Part shown: positions 52,896 through 61,637 of the stretch, in pieces
How positions within the stretch are numbered: the stretch's first letter is position 1
How the letters are laid out: every line of letters starts with the position of its first letter
Assembly: GCA_020633205.1 (NCBI GenBank)
Contig: JACKEB010000010.1
Span: 1,116,001 to 1,180,000 of the forward strand
Source: Polyangiaceae bacterium
GTDB taxonomy: Bacteria > Myxococcota_A > Polyangia > Polyangiales > Polyangiaceae
DNA: 64,000 nt
Reading direction: 5' to 3'
Program-made: the position numbers and the translations under genes
Notes under the pieces: model-generated
Told to the model about the DNA's origin: nothing
The model's input: the letters and a program-made list of their open reading frames with translations, nothing else
Databases searched by the model: none

Positions 52896-53981
52896 TCAAG
52901 GACCTAGCTTCGGCATCAGCTTGGCGATCTGCTCAGCGCCGACCACCAGGCGCACCTGGTCGATTTGCTGTGCGATCTCCTTGAGCGCGTCCAGCTCCTT
53001 CAGGCGCAGCAGCACCGGGTTGTCCGCCATCACCTTCGCGGTGTTGGCGAGCGCCCGAGTCGCTGCCGTCTCCTCGCGGCGCAGGATCACGTTCGCTTGA
53101 GCCTCCTTCTCGGCCTCGATCACTCGGTTCATCAGGACCTGCATCGCGCCAGGCAGGATGAAGTCCTTCACACCGATGCGTCGCAGCTCGACGCCCAGCG
53201 CGCTGGCCGTCGGAGCCACTTGCTCCGCGAGGAACTGAGTGAGCTGTTGACGCGCCTCGAGCAGCTCGTCCAGGGTCATGCCCGCAACGAACTCGCGCAG
53301 CGCGAGCTGCACACCGAGGTGCAGGCTGTCCGTGAAGGCCGTCGCGCGCGTCACCGCGATCACGGGGTCCACCACGGCGAACTCCAGCGTCACGCTCACG
53401 CGCAGGCCCACCTTGTCCTTGGTGAGCAGCTCTTGACCGACCACCGGCAGCTGTTGCTGCCGTAGATCGACCAGCTTCACCTGAACGCTGCGCTCAGGCG
53501 TTGCCCACAGCGCGAACTGGCCCGGCTCGAGCACTCGCACGAGACGACCCTGAACGAACAGCAGTCCAGCCTGATGCTCCTCGACGCGACCCCAGGCGAT
53601 CTCCTCGTCGGGGATCAACGCGAGCAGCTCCTTGGTGAGACCGACCAGCGGCTCGCGCACGTCGAAACGCACAAGGGCAACACTGGGGTCCACACTCCAG
53701 AAGCGATGCACGCCTGGGCGCAGGAAGATCTTTGGCACGCCGTCACGGGTGATCACCGCGCGCTCGTGGTCCTGAAGCGTTACCTCCTGGAACCAAGCTG
53801 GGTCGAGCACTGCACGCAGCTCGGGCGCTAGCCAGAACTCCAGTGCCTCGACGTTGAGCGTGACGTCACTGAGGCCGAAGCCCCAGATGACGTGACGGCC
53901 TGGGCCAAGCGCGAAGCGCGGCACGCCGTGGCGTTGCACGATGACGCGCTGGTTCATAGGAACATGGATAATCTTGAACAT
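52896..53981 (-). CDS. SPFH/slipin-type stomatin-like protein
   Basis: A 361-residue SPFH (band 7) protein: EEHQAGLLFVQGRLVRVLEPGQ and RSVQVKLVDLRQQQLPVVGQ match the band 7 fold, with KDKVGLRVSVTLEFAVVDP and the following coiled coil (about 285-345: VIEAEKEAQANVILRREE, AATRALANTAKVMADNPVLL). An N-terminal extension of about 150 residues duplicates the band-7-like strands (RVIVQRHGVPRFALGPG and RAVITRDGVPKIFLRPG). No transmembrane helix is evident, unlike most stomatins. Such proteins organise membrane microdomains or partner NfeD proteases, none of which is adjacent. ATG 53981 follows GAGGAGG. Confidence 0.85.
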   Translation of the reverse strand: MFKIIHVPMNQRVIVQRHGVPRFALGPGRHVIWGFGLSDVTLNVEALEFWLAPELRAVLDPAWFQEVTLQDHERAVITRDGVPKIFLRPGVHRFWSVDPSVALVRFDVREPLVGLTKELLALIPDEEIAWGRVEEHQAGLLFVQGRLVRVLEPGQFALWATPERSVQVKLVDLRQQQLPVVGQELLTKDKVGLRVSVTLEFAVVDPVIAVTRATAFTDSLHLGVQLALREFVAGMTLDELLEARQQLTQFLAEQVAPTASALGVELRRIGVKDFILPGAMQVLMNRVIEAEKEAQANVILRREETAATRALANTAKVMADNPVLLRLKELDALKEIAQQIDQVRLVVGAEQIAKLMPKLGP

Positions 53982-55068
53982 GACACGACCTCCTCATGCG
54001 CCGGGAAAGGCCCGGCGAGGGGAATGAAAGTGCATCCACGGCGCCGGCGGGCTTCCGGCGACCAAGCGCAAGGCTGCTCTCACAGCCAACGCTTCGCGCG
54101 CTCCACCACGTACGGCTCGCGAACTCGAGGCGCCCTGCGTGAGGTGCAGCGAGGGACCGAAGTTGCTCGCTACGCGTCATCGAGGACGGCTCTAGCCCGC
54201 GGCGCGCACCGTTTCCGCGAGGTCATGCACCAGGTGCACGACCACACGAACCGCCCGCGCCGCTTCTGCTTGGGATTAGGATTTACAGTCCTAGTTTTTG
54301 AAGCTGATTGGAAGTCAGTTGCGTCTACCATTCCGCCACTCATGCAAGGTTTTGGCGCATGAGGAGGGACTCGAAACCGAGTGAAGTGCGCCAAGGCAAA
54401 GCCTTGGCGCTCACGAGGTCCGAAGGAACCCTCAAGTTCAAGGACGTTGGTTAAGCGTCCTGAGCACCGATGGAATACGACCCGGAAACACGCAAACGCG
54501 AAACGCGGACGCGTCCAGTCGCACCACCCCCGGAACCAAAAAGGAACCGAGGAGTGCCCCCTACACCGGCGGTGAAAAGCCGCCGGAGAATCGAATGGGA
54601 TGTGGGCCGGCGCCTGAAAGGCGCGAAAATCGGCCCAGAAATGCCGAAAGCCGCCAAGCGGTTTCGCTGGCGGCTCCAAGACGACGTCGAACGTCTCAAC
54701 GTGACGAACGTATCAGAGCCACCTGCTGCGACCGATTGGGCGCAACCCGGCGATATCGCAGGTGCGATACAAAGCTTTGCCGTTGGAGCTTGAGCACGCG
54801 CCCAGTCCTTGCGGAAAAGCTTTGAGGTGGTTGGCTAGGTGAGTCATCGAGCGGCGAAGGGTAAGGATCGCGACCGCAAAGTCAAAGACAAAGCGCTCTT
54901 TTTCCGGGAAAGCGGTCGGAGCGTTAGCGCTCCGTGAGGACGTGCTGAGTAAGGGTACTCACGCCCGCTGAGTAACCTGCCTACGCCTCACAGCACGGTC
55001 TCCCCAGGTCGGGGGATAGTGGGAACTCTTCAACGCGCCGATCCTCAGAGCAACATCTGGAGGTCTTC
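53982..55068. other. Hairpin-rich non-coding stretch
   Basis: This 1.1-kb gap lies between the divergent SPFH and outer-surface lipoprotein genes. Strong hairpins: 54388-54397/54401-54410 (10 bp, AAA loop), 54566-54572/54580-54586 (7 bp), a nested pair 54603-54608/54632-54637 around 54610-54614/54620-54624, 54649-54660/54665-54675 (11 bp, one bulge), and 54918-54923/54928-54933 (6 bp). Loops are A-rich (TGAAA, GAAA types), as in structured RNAs. tRNA-like halves lie at 54304-54375. No family was identified: conserved words of RNase P RNA, tmRNA and group I cores were looked for and not found. The frames here give only tRNA-type junk peptides. Confidence 0.5.
54304..54375 (-). other. tRNA-like halves in permuted order
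   Basis: On the minus strand a tRNA-like 3' end comes first: T-loop TTCGAGT (54375-54369), T-stem strand CCCTC, acceptor strand CTCATGC (54363-54357), G, then CCA (54355-54353). Seven bases later a 5' half begins: acceptor GCATGAG (54345-54339), fully complementary to the first; TG; D-arm GCGG...CGC (54336-54321); anticodon arm CTGA-CTTCCAA-TCAG (54318-54304), anticodon TCC. The T-stem partner GAGGG is not adjacent: the nearest is at 54433-54429, with a 50-nt hairpin segment between. It may be a permuted tRNA, a degraded phage tRNA, or part of a larger RNA. Confidence 0.4.
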
Positions 55069-56055
55069 GTGAAGAACCGTGTCGCTACTCAGTCCATGTC
55101 GAGCCACAACGCAGGAGAGCCTGCCGACGGAGCGCAAATCCGCGCAGCAATCTCTAGGAGCCGTTCCGGCCGTAGCCTGTGGCCAAACCTACTGCTCCTT
55201 GGTGCTCTGGCTCCCACCCTGGGCGGCTGCATGTTCCTCGAGCTGAACGGCGGCTACTATCCGATCACGAGCTACGACGCGCCGTCTGGCGCCCCAGCCG
55301 GCGCGCCCGAGCTGTCCAGCAAGTTCGGCTTTGGCATTTCCCTGGGGACATACATCGAGTTCTCACAGACGGTGCGCATCGCCGCCGGCGGTGAGTTTGG
55401 GCGGGTGCTGATCGAAGACAGCGATGGTGGCGAGGGCCACATCAACCGCGCAGCACCGGGGGCCCGTGCCGACGTCAGCGTGATGGAGCTGAGCGAGGAT
55501 ACGAAGGTGCGCGCTACGGCCGAAGCGCTCTTCGGCGGCTCCACCTTGGTCTACACCCCCAAGGACGGCAGCGAGCAGAGCTTCGAAGACGGCAAGAACT
55601 TCAGCCTGTTCATCGGCGCCACCTACGCTTGGTTCGAGAACGACACGGACACACTGATGGCGAGCGTTGGTCCTCACTATATCAAGTCGAGCAACGACGA
55701 AGCCGGCAGCGTGTCGGCCACAGGCGTCGGACTCAAGCTGACCATCAGCGCCAACCTCTTCGGCGGGGGTGGCGGGGGTAGTAGTGACACTCCATCACAG
55801 GGTGGCGAAGGCATCGTGGCGATCACGATGACCCTCGCCAACGAATCTTCGATCATCGGTCAGTTCGCGAACGCCGCTCGCAGCCACGGCTGCAGCGTCG
55901 ACGAGAAGAGCAACCAAGTGATCGCTCGCTGCTCCGAGGGCAACATCGTCTACCTGCAGAACGGCAAGAAGGCGATCGCGCTCTGCCAAAAGGGCATGAG
56001 CGAGGGTGCATGCAACCAGCTGCACCAGAAGCTCAAGTCGTACACGCCCTACTGA
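55069..56055 (+). CDS. Outer-surface lipoprotein with beta-barrel-like region
   Basis: A 328-residue protein starting at GTG 55069 after TGGAGG. A long N-terminal region is followed by a signal segment ending LGGC (about residue 54). Residues about 75-230 show alternating strands and Gly/aromatic ends (FGFGISLGTYIEFSQTVRIA, NFSLFIGATYAWF, GVGLKLTISANLF) like an outer-membrane beta-barrel or OmpA-type porin. A Gly/Ser linker leads to a C-terminal 80-residue domain with four Cys (HGCSVDEKSNQVIARC). Function unknown. The 5' untranslated region is the hairpin-rich stretch. Confidence 0.68.
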   Translation: MKNRVATQSMSSHNAGEPADGAQIRAAISRSRSGRSLWPNLLLLGALAPTLGGCMFLELNGGYYPITSYDAPSGAPAGAPELSSKFGFGISLGTYIEFSQTVRIAAGGEFGRVLIEDSDGGEGHINRAAPGARADVSVMELSEDTKVRATAEALFGGSTLVYTPKDGSEQSFEDGKNFSLFIGATYAWFENDTDTLMASVGPHYIKSSNDEAGSVSATGVGLKLTISANLFGGGGGGSSDTPSQGGEGIVAITMTLANESSIIGQFANAARSHGCSVDEKSNQVIARCSEGNIVYLQNGKKAIALCQKGMSEGACNQLHQKLKSYTPY

Positions 56056-56162
56056 TGCTCAAGTGATGAGTCGCAAGGGCCCGGCTCGCGAGGGCGCGCG
56101 ACCAAGCGCTCTCTGGCGTGCTGGTACGCACGCGGCGCGGCGCCCCTGCTAGGGTGCGGGGG

Positions 56163-57125
56163 ATGCAGGGCGGCGCCAGTCAGGACGAACCCGAGGCCGA
56201 CGAGCGCTACGGCCCGGAGGTCACGGATTTGATCATCCAGTACGACCCAGACACCCTGGAGCGCGGCCGAGTGCGTCGCGACGTCGTAGTCGACTTCTTC
56301 GAGCAGACGGGCAACCCCCAGGCGGCGCGCATCGCCGGGTCACTGCGCGTTGATTCCGCGGGGTACTACAACGAAGCAGCCATTGATGAGCTCTTCGTGG
56401 AGGTCCACACCGAGCTGCAGCGCCTGCACGAGGAGTTCCTCCACGGCGAGCGGCTGCTGAACGTGTTGCGGCCGCTGGTGGACACGCTGCTCGAGAGCGG
56501 CCTGGAGAAGCTGCGGATCGTCGATGTGGGTTGCGGAACCGGTTTCGTGGTGCGCTGGCTGGCAGCCTGTGCGGGCTTCGACGAACGGGTCGAGCTCACC
56601 GGCTGCGACTACAACCGCGCACTAATCACGGCGGCGAACGACGCGAAACGCGCCGAAGGCCTGAACTGTGACTTCGTGATCGGCAACGCCTTTCGCCTGC
56701 GAGAGCCTGCACACATCTACCTCTCGATGGGCGTGGTGCATCACTTCCGCGGTCCAGATCTGGATCAGTTCTTCGAGCAACAGTGTGGAAGCGACACGCT
56801 CGGCTTCGTGCACTTCGATATCGCACCGACTTGGCTCGCCCCCCTCGGTGCCTGGCTTTTCCACGTCGCTCGTATGCGCACCGCCATCGCGCGCCACGAC
56901 GGCGTGCTCTCCACCCTGCGGGCGCACCCGGACGACGTGTTGCTGGGAGCCGCCCGGCGAGCGGGAGGACCAAGTGGTCTCGAGACGGCGCTCTACGGGG
57001 TGCCCTGGCGCTGGTTGCCCATCACGCGCATCATCCGTCCCGTCGTCGGAATCCGCACGGAACATAAAGACGCATGGGTCAGCCGCATGGGCGAGCGGGC
57101 GCGCCTGTTCGGAGAGTTCGGGTGA
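56163..57125 (+). CDS. SAM-dependent methyltransferase
   Basis: About 320 residues: N-terminal helical region (to about 125), then a class I methyltransferase core with motif I IVDVGCGTGFVVRWLA, motif II ELTGCDYNRALITAA, and the acid-turn SMGVVHHFRGPDL. The C-terminal hundred residues contain a hydrophobic patch (LGAWLFHVARM). Substrate unknown; placement with membrane glycan genes suggests a lipid or surface substrate. ATG 56163 follows GCGGGGG. Its stop overlaps the next gene by 4 bp (GTGA). Confidence 0.78.
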   Translation: MQGGASQDEPEADERYGPEVTDLIIQYDPDTLERGRVRRDVVVDFFEQTGNPQAARIAGSLRVDSAGYYNEAAIDELFVEVHTELQRLHEEFLHGERLLNVLRPLVDTLLESGLEKLRIVDVGCGTGFVVRWLAACAGFDERVELTGCDYNRALITAANDAKRAEGLNCDFVIGNAFRLREPAHIYLSMGVVHHFRGPDLDQFFEQQCGSDTLGFVHFDIAPTWLAPLGAWLFHVARMRTAIARHDGVLSTLRAHPDDVLLGAARRAGGPSGLETALYGVPWRWLPITRIIRPVVGIRTEHKDAWVSRMGERARLFGEFG

Positions 57126-57667
57126 GCCTGACAGCAGCTTGGCCGGCGCTGTTGCTCTACTCCATGGCGACGCTGGATAGCTTCTTGGTGGGCTTTCGCG
57201 TCGCCGCCGGGCGCAACTTGGCCATCAAGAAGCGCGCGTACTTCCTGGCGGCGATGCGCCGTAGCTTCTGGCTGGGGCAGGCGCTCTTGGCCCTGAGCGC
57301 GCTGGTGGCGACGCTGGTTCTTCAGCTGACCCCGGACCCTGGGGAAACCTGGCGCCACTTCTTGATTGCCGCACAGAATTTGCTGTGGGCCTACGCCCCG
57401 TACTCCGTGCTGGTCCTCGTGGCGCTCGGCTTCTATCTGATCCCAAAACACGACAGCCGGGCTATCGCGACGGTGGTCATTCTGGGCCCTTTCACCTTGC
57501 TCAGGCCCTACGTGTTCTTGTTTGGCCTGGCCATCTGCTGGTGGCAGACGCGTGAGGTCGTGCCCTGCATGATCGCAAGCTTCGGGGTCGCGCTTCAATT
57601 GGGCCTCGAGCCGGTTCTGGAGATGCGGCGGAAGCGCAGGAAGAGCGGCGATAGCGTGCGCGCCTGA
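57122..57667 (+). CDS. Small polytopic membrane protein
   Basis: A 181-residue protein with about five hydrophobic segments (AWPALLLYSMATLDSFLVGF, ALLALSALVATLVLQL, YAPYSVLVLVALGFYLIP, ILGPFTLLRPYVFLFGLAICW) and a basic C-terminal tail (MRRKRRK). GTG 57122 is translationally coupled to the methyltransferase (GTGA overlap), so the pair probably acts together, perhaps on a membrane substrate. I do not recognise the family. Confidence 0.68.
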   Translation: MSLTAAWPALLLYSMATLDSFLVGFRVAAGRNLAIKKRAYFLAAMRRSFWLGQALLALSALVATLVLQLTPDPGETWRHFLIAAQNLLWAYAPYSVLVLVALGFYLIPKHDSRAIATVVILGPFTLLRPYVFLFGLAICWWQTREVVPCMIASFGVALQLGLEPVLEMRRKRRKSGDSVRA

Positions 57668-57777
57668 GCAGTCGGCGGCAGCTCGGGAGGCTCGGGTCGC
57701 GGATCCACCGCGCCGTAAGCGATGAGACCGCTAGCCACGACCGATCTCACGCCGCACCGGGCGCACGAGCGGTTTGG

Positions 57778-58740
57778 CTAGGGCTCAACTTCGCGCACAG
57801 TTGGTCCTCGCGGAACCAACGCCATCACGCCGGATAGCAGGATCGAGCCGATGAGCGCGGTCGAGTGCCAAACCAGCGCAGTGCTGACACCTAGCTCGAA
57901 GGGGTGCCCAAGCTGCTTGATCGCGAGTGCCCACGCGGCCTGCGCTGGGCCGAGCCCAACCACACCGTTCACGGGCAGCGCGAATGCGACGGCCGCGGTG
58001 GAGTTTGCCAAGACGATCTCCGCAACCCGAAATTCGCCCAACGCCGCGCCTGCGCAGTACGACAGCCCAAACTGCACGAGCCAGATCGCAGTGGTGGTCA
58101 GCAAGAAGTACGCTTGTTTCTCCAAGGGGCGCAGCGCAGTGACACCTTGGAGAAGCCGGTCGAGCGTCCGCGTTACCCCAGGGAAGCGAGAGAAGAGTCG
58201 ACCAGCCCATGCGTGAAAGGCCCTGGCGACTGTGGGAAACACCAGTATGGCCGTGCCCGACAGCAGCAGCAACGCCCAAAGCGTACCGCGGCCTAGCCCT
58301 TGCCACTCTGGTAGGAGTGCCAGCGCGCAACCGGCGGCGACCCCCATCACGCACAGCATATCCACGACTCGGCTGACCAGGAGCACTCCCGCCGCATGCC
58401 CGATGCTGGTACCGAAACGCTTGTTCATCAGCCAGGGAAAGCTCAGTTCCCCTGTCTTGAACGGAAGCACGTAGTTGAGCATCACCAGGTAGACGCCGAT
58501 TCGAAACAGCTCGAGCGGGGGGCGTTTCAACTCACCTTCCAACAACAGCTGGAAGCGCCATGCGCGTAGCCACTGAAGCGGTGGCAACAGCAGAACACCA
58601 AGCACGATGTAGCCCCACCGAGCGTTCTTGAGGGCAGGACCGAGGCTCGCCAGGGTCTGCGCGTCGAGCATCCACCACAGCAACCCGCTAGTGACCGCGA
58701 TGGCCACGAAGAACCACAGCACGCGTGCGCGGCGGCTCAT
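57778..58740 (-). CDS. Lysylphosphatidylglycerol-synthase-TM/UPF0104 flippase-like protein
   Basis: A 320-residue membrane protein with eight hydrophobic segments and the family motifs LRAWRFQLLL (after TM2), NYVLPFKTGELSFPWLM (Gly-Glu pair at the TM3 loop) and the late PVNGVVGLGPAQAAWAL (P-x-G-x-G/E block). It belongs to the LPG-synthase-TM superfamily of flippase-like proteins (AglD/UPF0104), which lack the aminoacyl-transfer domain; members in glycan loci are proposed to flip lipid-linked sugars. It ends a minus-strand group with the DUF2079, methyltransferase and GT2 genes. ATG 58740 has a good signal-anchor N-terminus. Confidence 0.82.
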   Translation of the reverse strand: MSRRARVLWFFVAIAVTSGLLWWMLDAQTLASLGPALKNARWGYIVLGVLLLPPLQWLRAWRFQLLLEGELKRPPLELFRIGVYLVMLNYVLPFKTGELSFPWLMNKRFGTSIGHAAGVLLVSRVVDMLCVMGVAAGCALALLPEWQGLGRGTLWALLLLSGTAILVFPTVARAFHAWAGRLFSRFPGVTRTLDRLLQGVTALRPLEKQAYFLLTTTAIWLVQFGLSYCAGAALGEFRVAEIVLANSTAAVAFALPVNGVVGLGPAQAAWALAIKQLGHPFELGVSTALVWHSTALIGSILLSGVMALVPRGPTVREVEP

Positions 58741-58804
58741 GTCGCAACCTCATCAACCGGATGGGGCTTGATGCACACCATGACTCACACCGCACACCGA
58801 CTGA

Positions 58805-61015
58805 CTAACGCTTCGGTTTGGACTTGAGCTTGAGCTCGCGGATGAGCGCTTGATTCTTGGACGGGTCCGCGCCGCGACGCAGGAGGATGAACTCACCGTC
58901 ACGCGCCATGAGCCCGTGGCTCCCGGAGTTCAAGATTTCCTCTAGGCGCTCTTCTGTCCGTTCAAGCTTGAGTTCGCGCTTGGAGATCAACACGTATTCG
59001 CCCATCTGCTTTCCCCAGCGGAGGCGAATCGAGTACATCTTCACGCGGGAAGAAACGTGTGGTCCCACAATTTCCGTTGAGGAAACCTCAGCATCCGGGG
59101 GGATCATGCGCACGAGGCCCATCAGCTGCTGATAGCGAGCATGATCGTTCGCGCTGTAATCGAAATCGATGCGGGTGAATCCGGCGACCAGACGGTCGTG
59201 GGTGAACGCGCCCCACTGGAACGAGGTAATTGCGCTGAGCGCGAGCATCGCCAGCGCTGCAGAGACGGCACGCGCCTTGCCCGCACGGTTGCGAATCGAG
59301 CGCAATACGAAGGGCGTGGCCAGAAATAGCAGCGCCGTCCAGTGCATCACGTAGTGGAAGCTATACGTGATGGTTGGCTTGTATCCCGTCGTGAGCAGCG
59401 AGAACAGCAGCCCAGGGATGAAGACCACCCAGACAAAAGCGCGACGAGCAGGCAGAAACGCCAGCGGCACGAACAGGTGCAGGAAGTAGTAGATCTTGGG
59501 CTCGGTCACCACATTCTTGAACGTGAAGACCGGGTTGGTGATGAGGGTCTTTGCGACCGGTCCGAAGCCCTTCTCTCCCGGAGGAAACAGGTCGTCGTAC
59601 ATGCTGGGGAACCACCAGTCCCCCTTATCGCCCATGATGATGAAGCGCAGGACGAAGAACCATAGGCTGGCGGTTGCCGCCATGAAGAATCCGTACTTTG
59701 GGCGGTGACCGCTGAAAGCAAACACCGCTCCCATCACTGCCATCGTCACCGGCAGGTCGTCCCGCATCAGCATCGAAGCGAAGAACGTAAGCGTTGCCCA
59801 AATCCAGCGCCGTGTATCCACGAGGTAGGCGGTCAGGATCACGTGAACCACCGCGAACTCGATCAGCTTCAGCTCGAAGAAAGCCGCCGAGTGCATCGGG
59901 TAATACGCGAGGTAGCAAAGTGCCACGACCGCCGCCAGCCACTGAGCGATGTAACGCCGCGCGAGCAAGTACAGCGGAATCGCCGCAAGTCCCGTGGAGA
60001 AGGCTTGGATTACAAACAGCGTCTCCGGTCGAGGCCGCAGCGCGTAGATTGGCGCGTAGACATACAGACCAAACTTCGCGTGCGCCGCGAGGTACTTCTG
60101 CGCCTGATCACCGAGCGTTACTGGGCTCTCGTTGAAGCGCCCGCTCAGCATGCCATAGACCAGGTTGTTATTGATCCCGGTGTCGAAGTTGTGGGTCTTC
60201 AGGCTGAAGTGGGAGAGGACGGTGTAGTACGCAATGAAGGCGGTGAAACTGAGGCTCGCCAGGACGACAACCCAAGTCCAGCCGTTGCGTGCGAAAAACC
60301 TGGGAGTGGCGGCCAGCAGCCAATCGCGACCGCGCAACAGCATCGCGGGAGTGTGGGAGAAGGCGCGAGCGAGCGTCCCTTCGAGCAGGATCCCGAAGGC
60401 GGCGAGCAGCGGCAACAGTGCATCGCCTCGCCCCGCCCACGGTGCCGTGCGGAAAAACATCGGCAATGCGGGTAACAACGCGAGCGGCGACAGGAACCAC
60501 AGCCAGCGCTCGACGTTCTCGAGAGAGCGACCGCGCATGCGCTGAATCAGCGCAATGACCGCGACGGCCAGGCCGCCAACGCCGATCCCGGCGACCATCG
60601 TCTTGATCATACGAGAGCGCTGGACGCGCTCGAAAGTGTTCGACTTGACAAACGCCGGCAGCCAGGACTCGCCTTTGAGCAACCAGACGAAGACCACGGC
60701 GCCGCAGCAGATCATGGCGGCGAGCGCCAAGCTGCGCAGCAACGTACTCAGCTTTGCTTGTGCCTCGGGCTTCGCGACGGGCGCCTGGGAGTGAAGCGCT
60801 TCGCCAGGCTGAGCGTTCGTGGACACTGGCGGGTGACTCGGTTCAGGTTGCTCGTCCGTGGGCGCGGCGTCGCCAGAACTCACCGGTAGCGCGCTCGCCC
60901 CTGGCTCTAGCGACACCCGCGGCTCGGGGGCGGCTTCGTCCTGCGGTTGATGATCGGTGAGCGATGCTTCACTCGGCGGCCCAGCTGGGTCGCCACTGTC
61001 GCCTGCGTTGGTCAT
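58805..61015 (-). CDS. DUF2079 family polytopic membrane protein
   Basis: A 736-residue protein: a long disordered acidic/Pro-rich N-terminus (1-85), about twelve transmembrane segments, and a soluble C-terminal domain of about 120 residues. The DUF2079 phrase is THNFDTGINNNLVYGMLSG in the first large periplasmic loop, plus the acidic pair in SMLMRDDLPVTM. The family is related to GT-C glycosyltransferases. The terminal region carries PPDAEVSSTEIVGPHVSSR, as in the periplasmic domains of those enzymes. ATG 61015 begins 13 bp after the preceding methyltransferase stop, and the flippase-like gene follows. Confidence 0.82.
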   Translation of the reverse strand: MTNAGDSGDPAGPPSEASLTDHQPQDEAAPEPRVSLEPGASALPVSSGDAAPTDEQPEPSHPPVSTNAQPGEALHSQAPVAKPEAQAKLSTLLRSLALAAMICCGAVVFVWLLKGESWLPAFVKSNTFERVQRSRMIKTMVAGIGVGGLAVAVIALIQRMRGRSLENVERWLWFLSPLALLPALPMFFRTAPWAGRGDALLPLLAAFGILLEGTLARAFSHTPAMLLRGRDWLLAATPRFFARNGWTWVVVLASLSFTAFIAYYTVLSHFSLKTHNFDTGINNNLVYGMLSGRFNESPVTLGDQAQKYLAAHAKFGLYVYAPIYALRPRPETLFVIQAFSTGLAAIPLYLLARRYIAQWLAAVVALCYLAYYPMHSAAFFELKLIEFAVVHVILTAYLVDTRRWIWATLTFFASMLMRDDLPVTMAVMGAVFAFSGHRPKYGFFMAATASLWFFVLRFIIMGDKGDWWFPSMYDDLFPPGEKGFGPVAKTLITNPVFTFKNVVTEPKIYYFLHLFVPLAFLPARRAFVWVVFIPGLLFSLLTTGYKPTITYSFHYVMHWTALLFLATPFVLRSIRNRAGKARAVSAALAMLALSAITSFQWGAFTHDRLVAGFTRIDFDYSANDHARYQQLMGLVRMIPPDAEVSSTEIVGPHVSSRVKMYSIRLRWGKQMGEYVLISKRELKLERTEERLEEILNSGSHGLMARDGEFILLRRGADPSKNQALIRELKLKSKPKR

Positions 61016-61028
61016 GAGTTGCCCGTCG

Positions 61029-61637
61029 TCACGCTTTGCGGATGTGCATCACGAAGGTGGGGGACAGGTGGCCGATGGCCTTGCGGATGGTCTTCTTGAC
61101 GATCATGTACGGAAAATAACCGTACAGCTGAGCATCAGGCGCGAGACGCTCGATGTCCGACAGATCGAAGAAGTGAAGGTGATCCGCGCGCTGGATCCGC
61201 TGAGGCGTCAAACCCACGAGGGAGAGCAAGCGAAACAGCAACGCATAGCTGTTGGGCGTGGTCAGGATCATGTCCCCCCCAGGCTTGGTGACCCTGCGCA
61301 GCTCGCCCAACGCGAACTCGGGGTCCTCCAGGTGCTCGATGACTTCGGAGCACCAGATCAGATCGAAGTGATCATCGGGGAACGGCAGCCCGTCGTTCAC
61401 GTTAACCACCTTGCAGTCAGCGAATCCAGGCTCGACGTCGATCGACTCTACTTCGTAGCCACGGCTTCTCAGCCAACGCGTCTGGTCGCCCTCACGCGCT
61501 CCAACGTCGAGCGCGCGACGGCCCTTGCCGTCAGGAACGAGCTCGAGGGCAATGAGCTTGCCCTTGGTCGTACGGCGGAGATTGCCTTGTCCAAGGTCAA
61601 GCGGAACGCGCTTAAGGAGTTGAATTAGCTGTTGCAC
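61029..61637 (-). CDS. SAM-dependent methyltransferase
   Basis: About 202 residues: motif I ALDVGAREGDQTRWL, motif II EVESIDVEPGFADCKVVNV, and DLIWCSEVIEHLEDPEFAL, the usual type 11 methyltransferase pattern. A final LYGYFPYMIVKKTIRKAIGH region is hydrophobic and basic, suggesting membrane association. Start is GTG 61637, overlapping the 3' end of the upstream GT2 gene by 26 bp; TTG 61643 is an alternative. Overlap on both sides ties the two genes in one transcript. Confidence 0.76.
   Translation of the reverse strand: MQQLIQLLKRVPLDLGQGNLRRTTKGKLIALELVPDGKGRRALDVGAREGDQTRWLRSRGYEVESIDVEPGFADCKVVNVNDGLPFPDDHFDLIWCSEVIEHLEDPEFALGELRRVTKPGGDMILTTPNSYALLFRLLSLVGLTPQRIQRADHLHFFDLSDIERLAPDAQLYGYFPYMIVKKTIRKAIGHLSPTFVMHIRKA

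Noticed and set aside
54170..54679. 169-codon minus-strand frame containing GGMVDATDF
   Set aside because: The phrase is the well-known spurious translation of a tRNA D-arm and anticodon arm; the rest is composition-driven, so the DNA is treated as non-coding.
54940..55030. 16S rRNA-like words (GAGTAACCTGCC, GGGGGATAGTGGGAAC)
   Set aside because: Too short and separated by unrelated sequence; no continuous rRNA match could be traced.
54304..55060. tmRNA or group I intron explanation for the structured stretch
   Set aside because: No GGNTTCGAC tmRNA 5' motif, no tag frame, and no AGACTA-type group I core words were seen on either strand.
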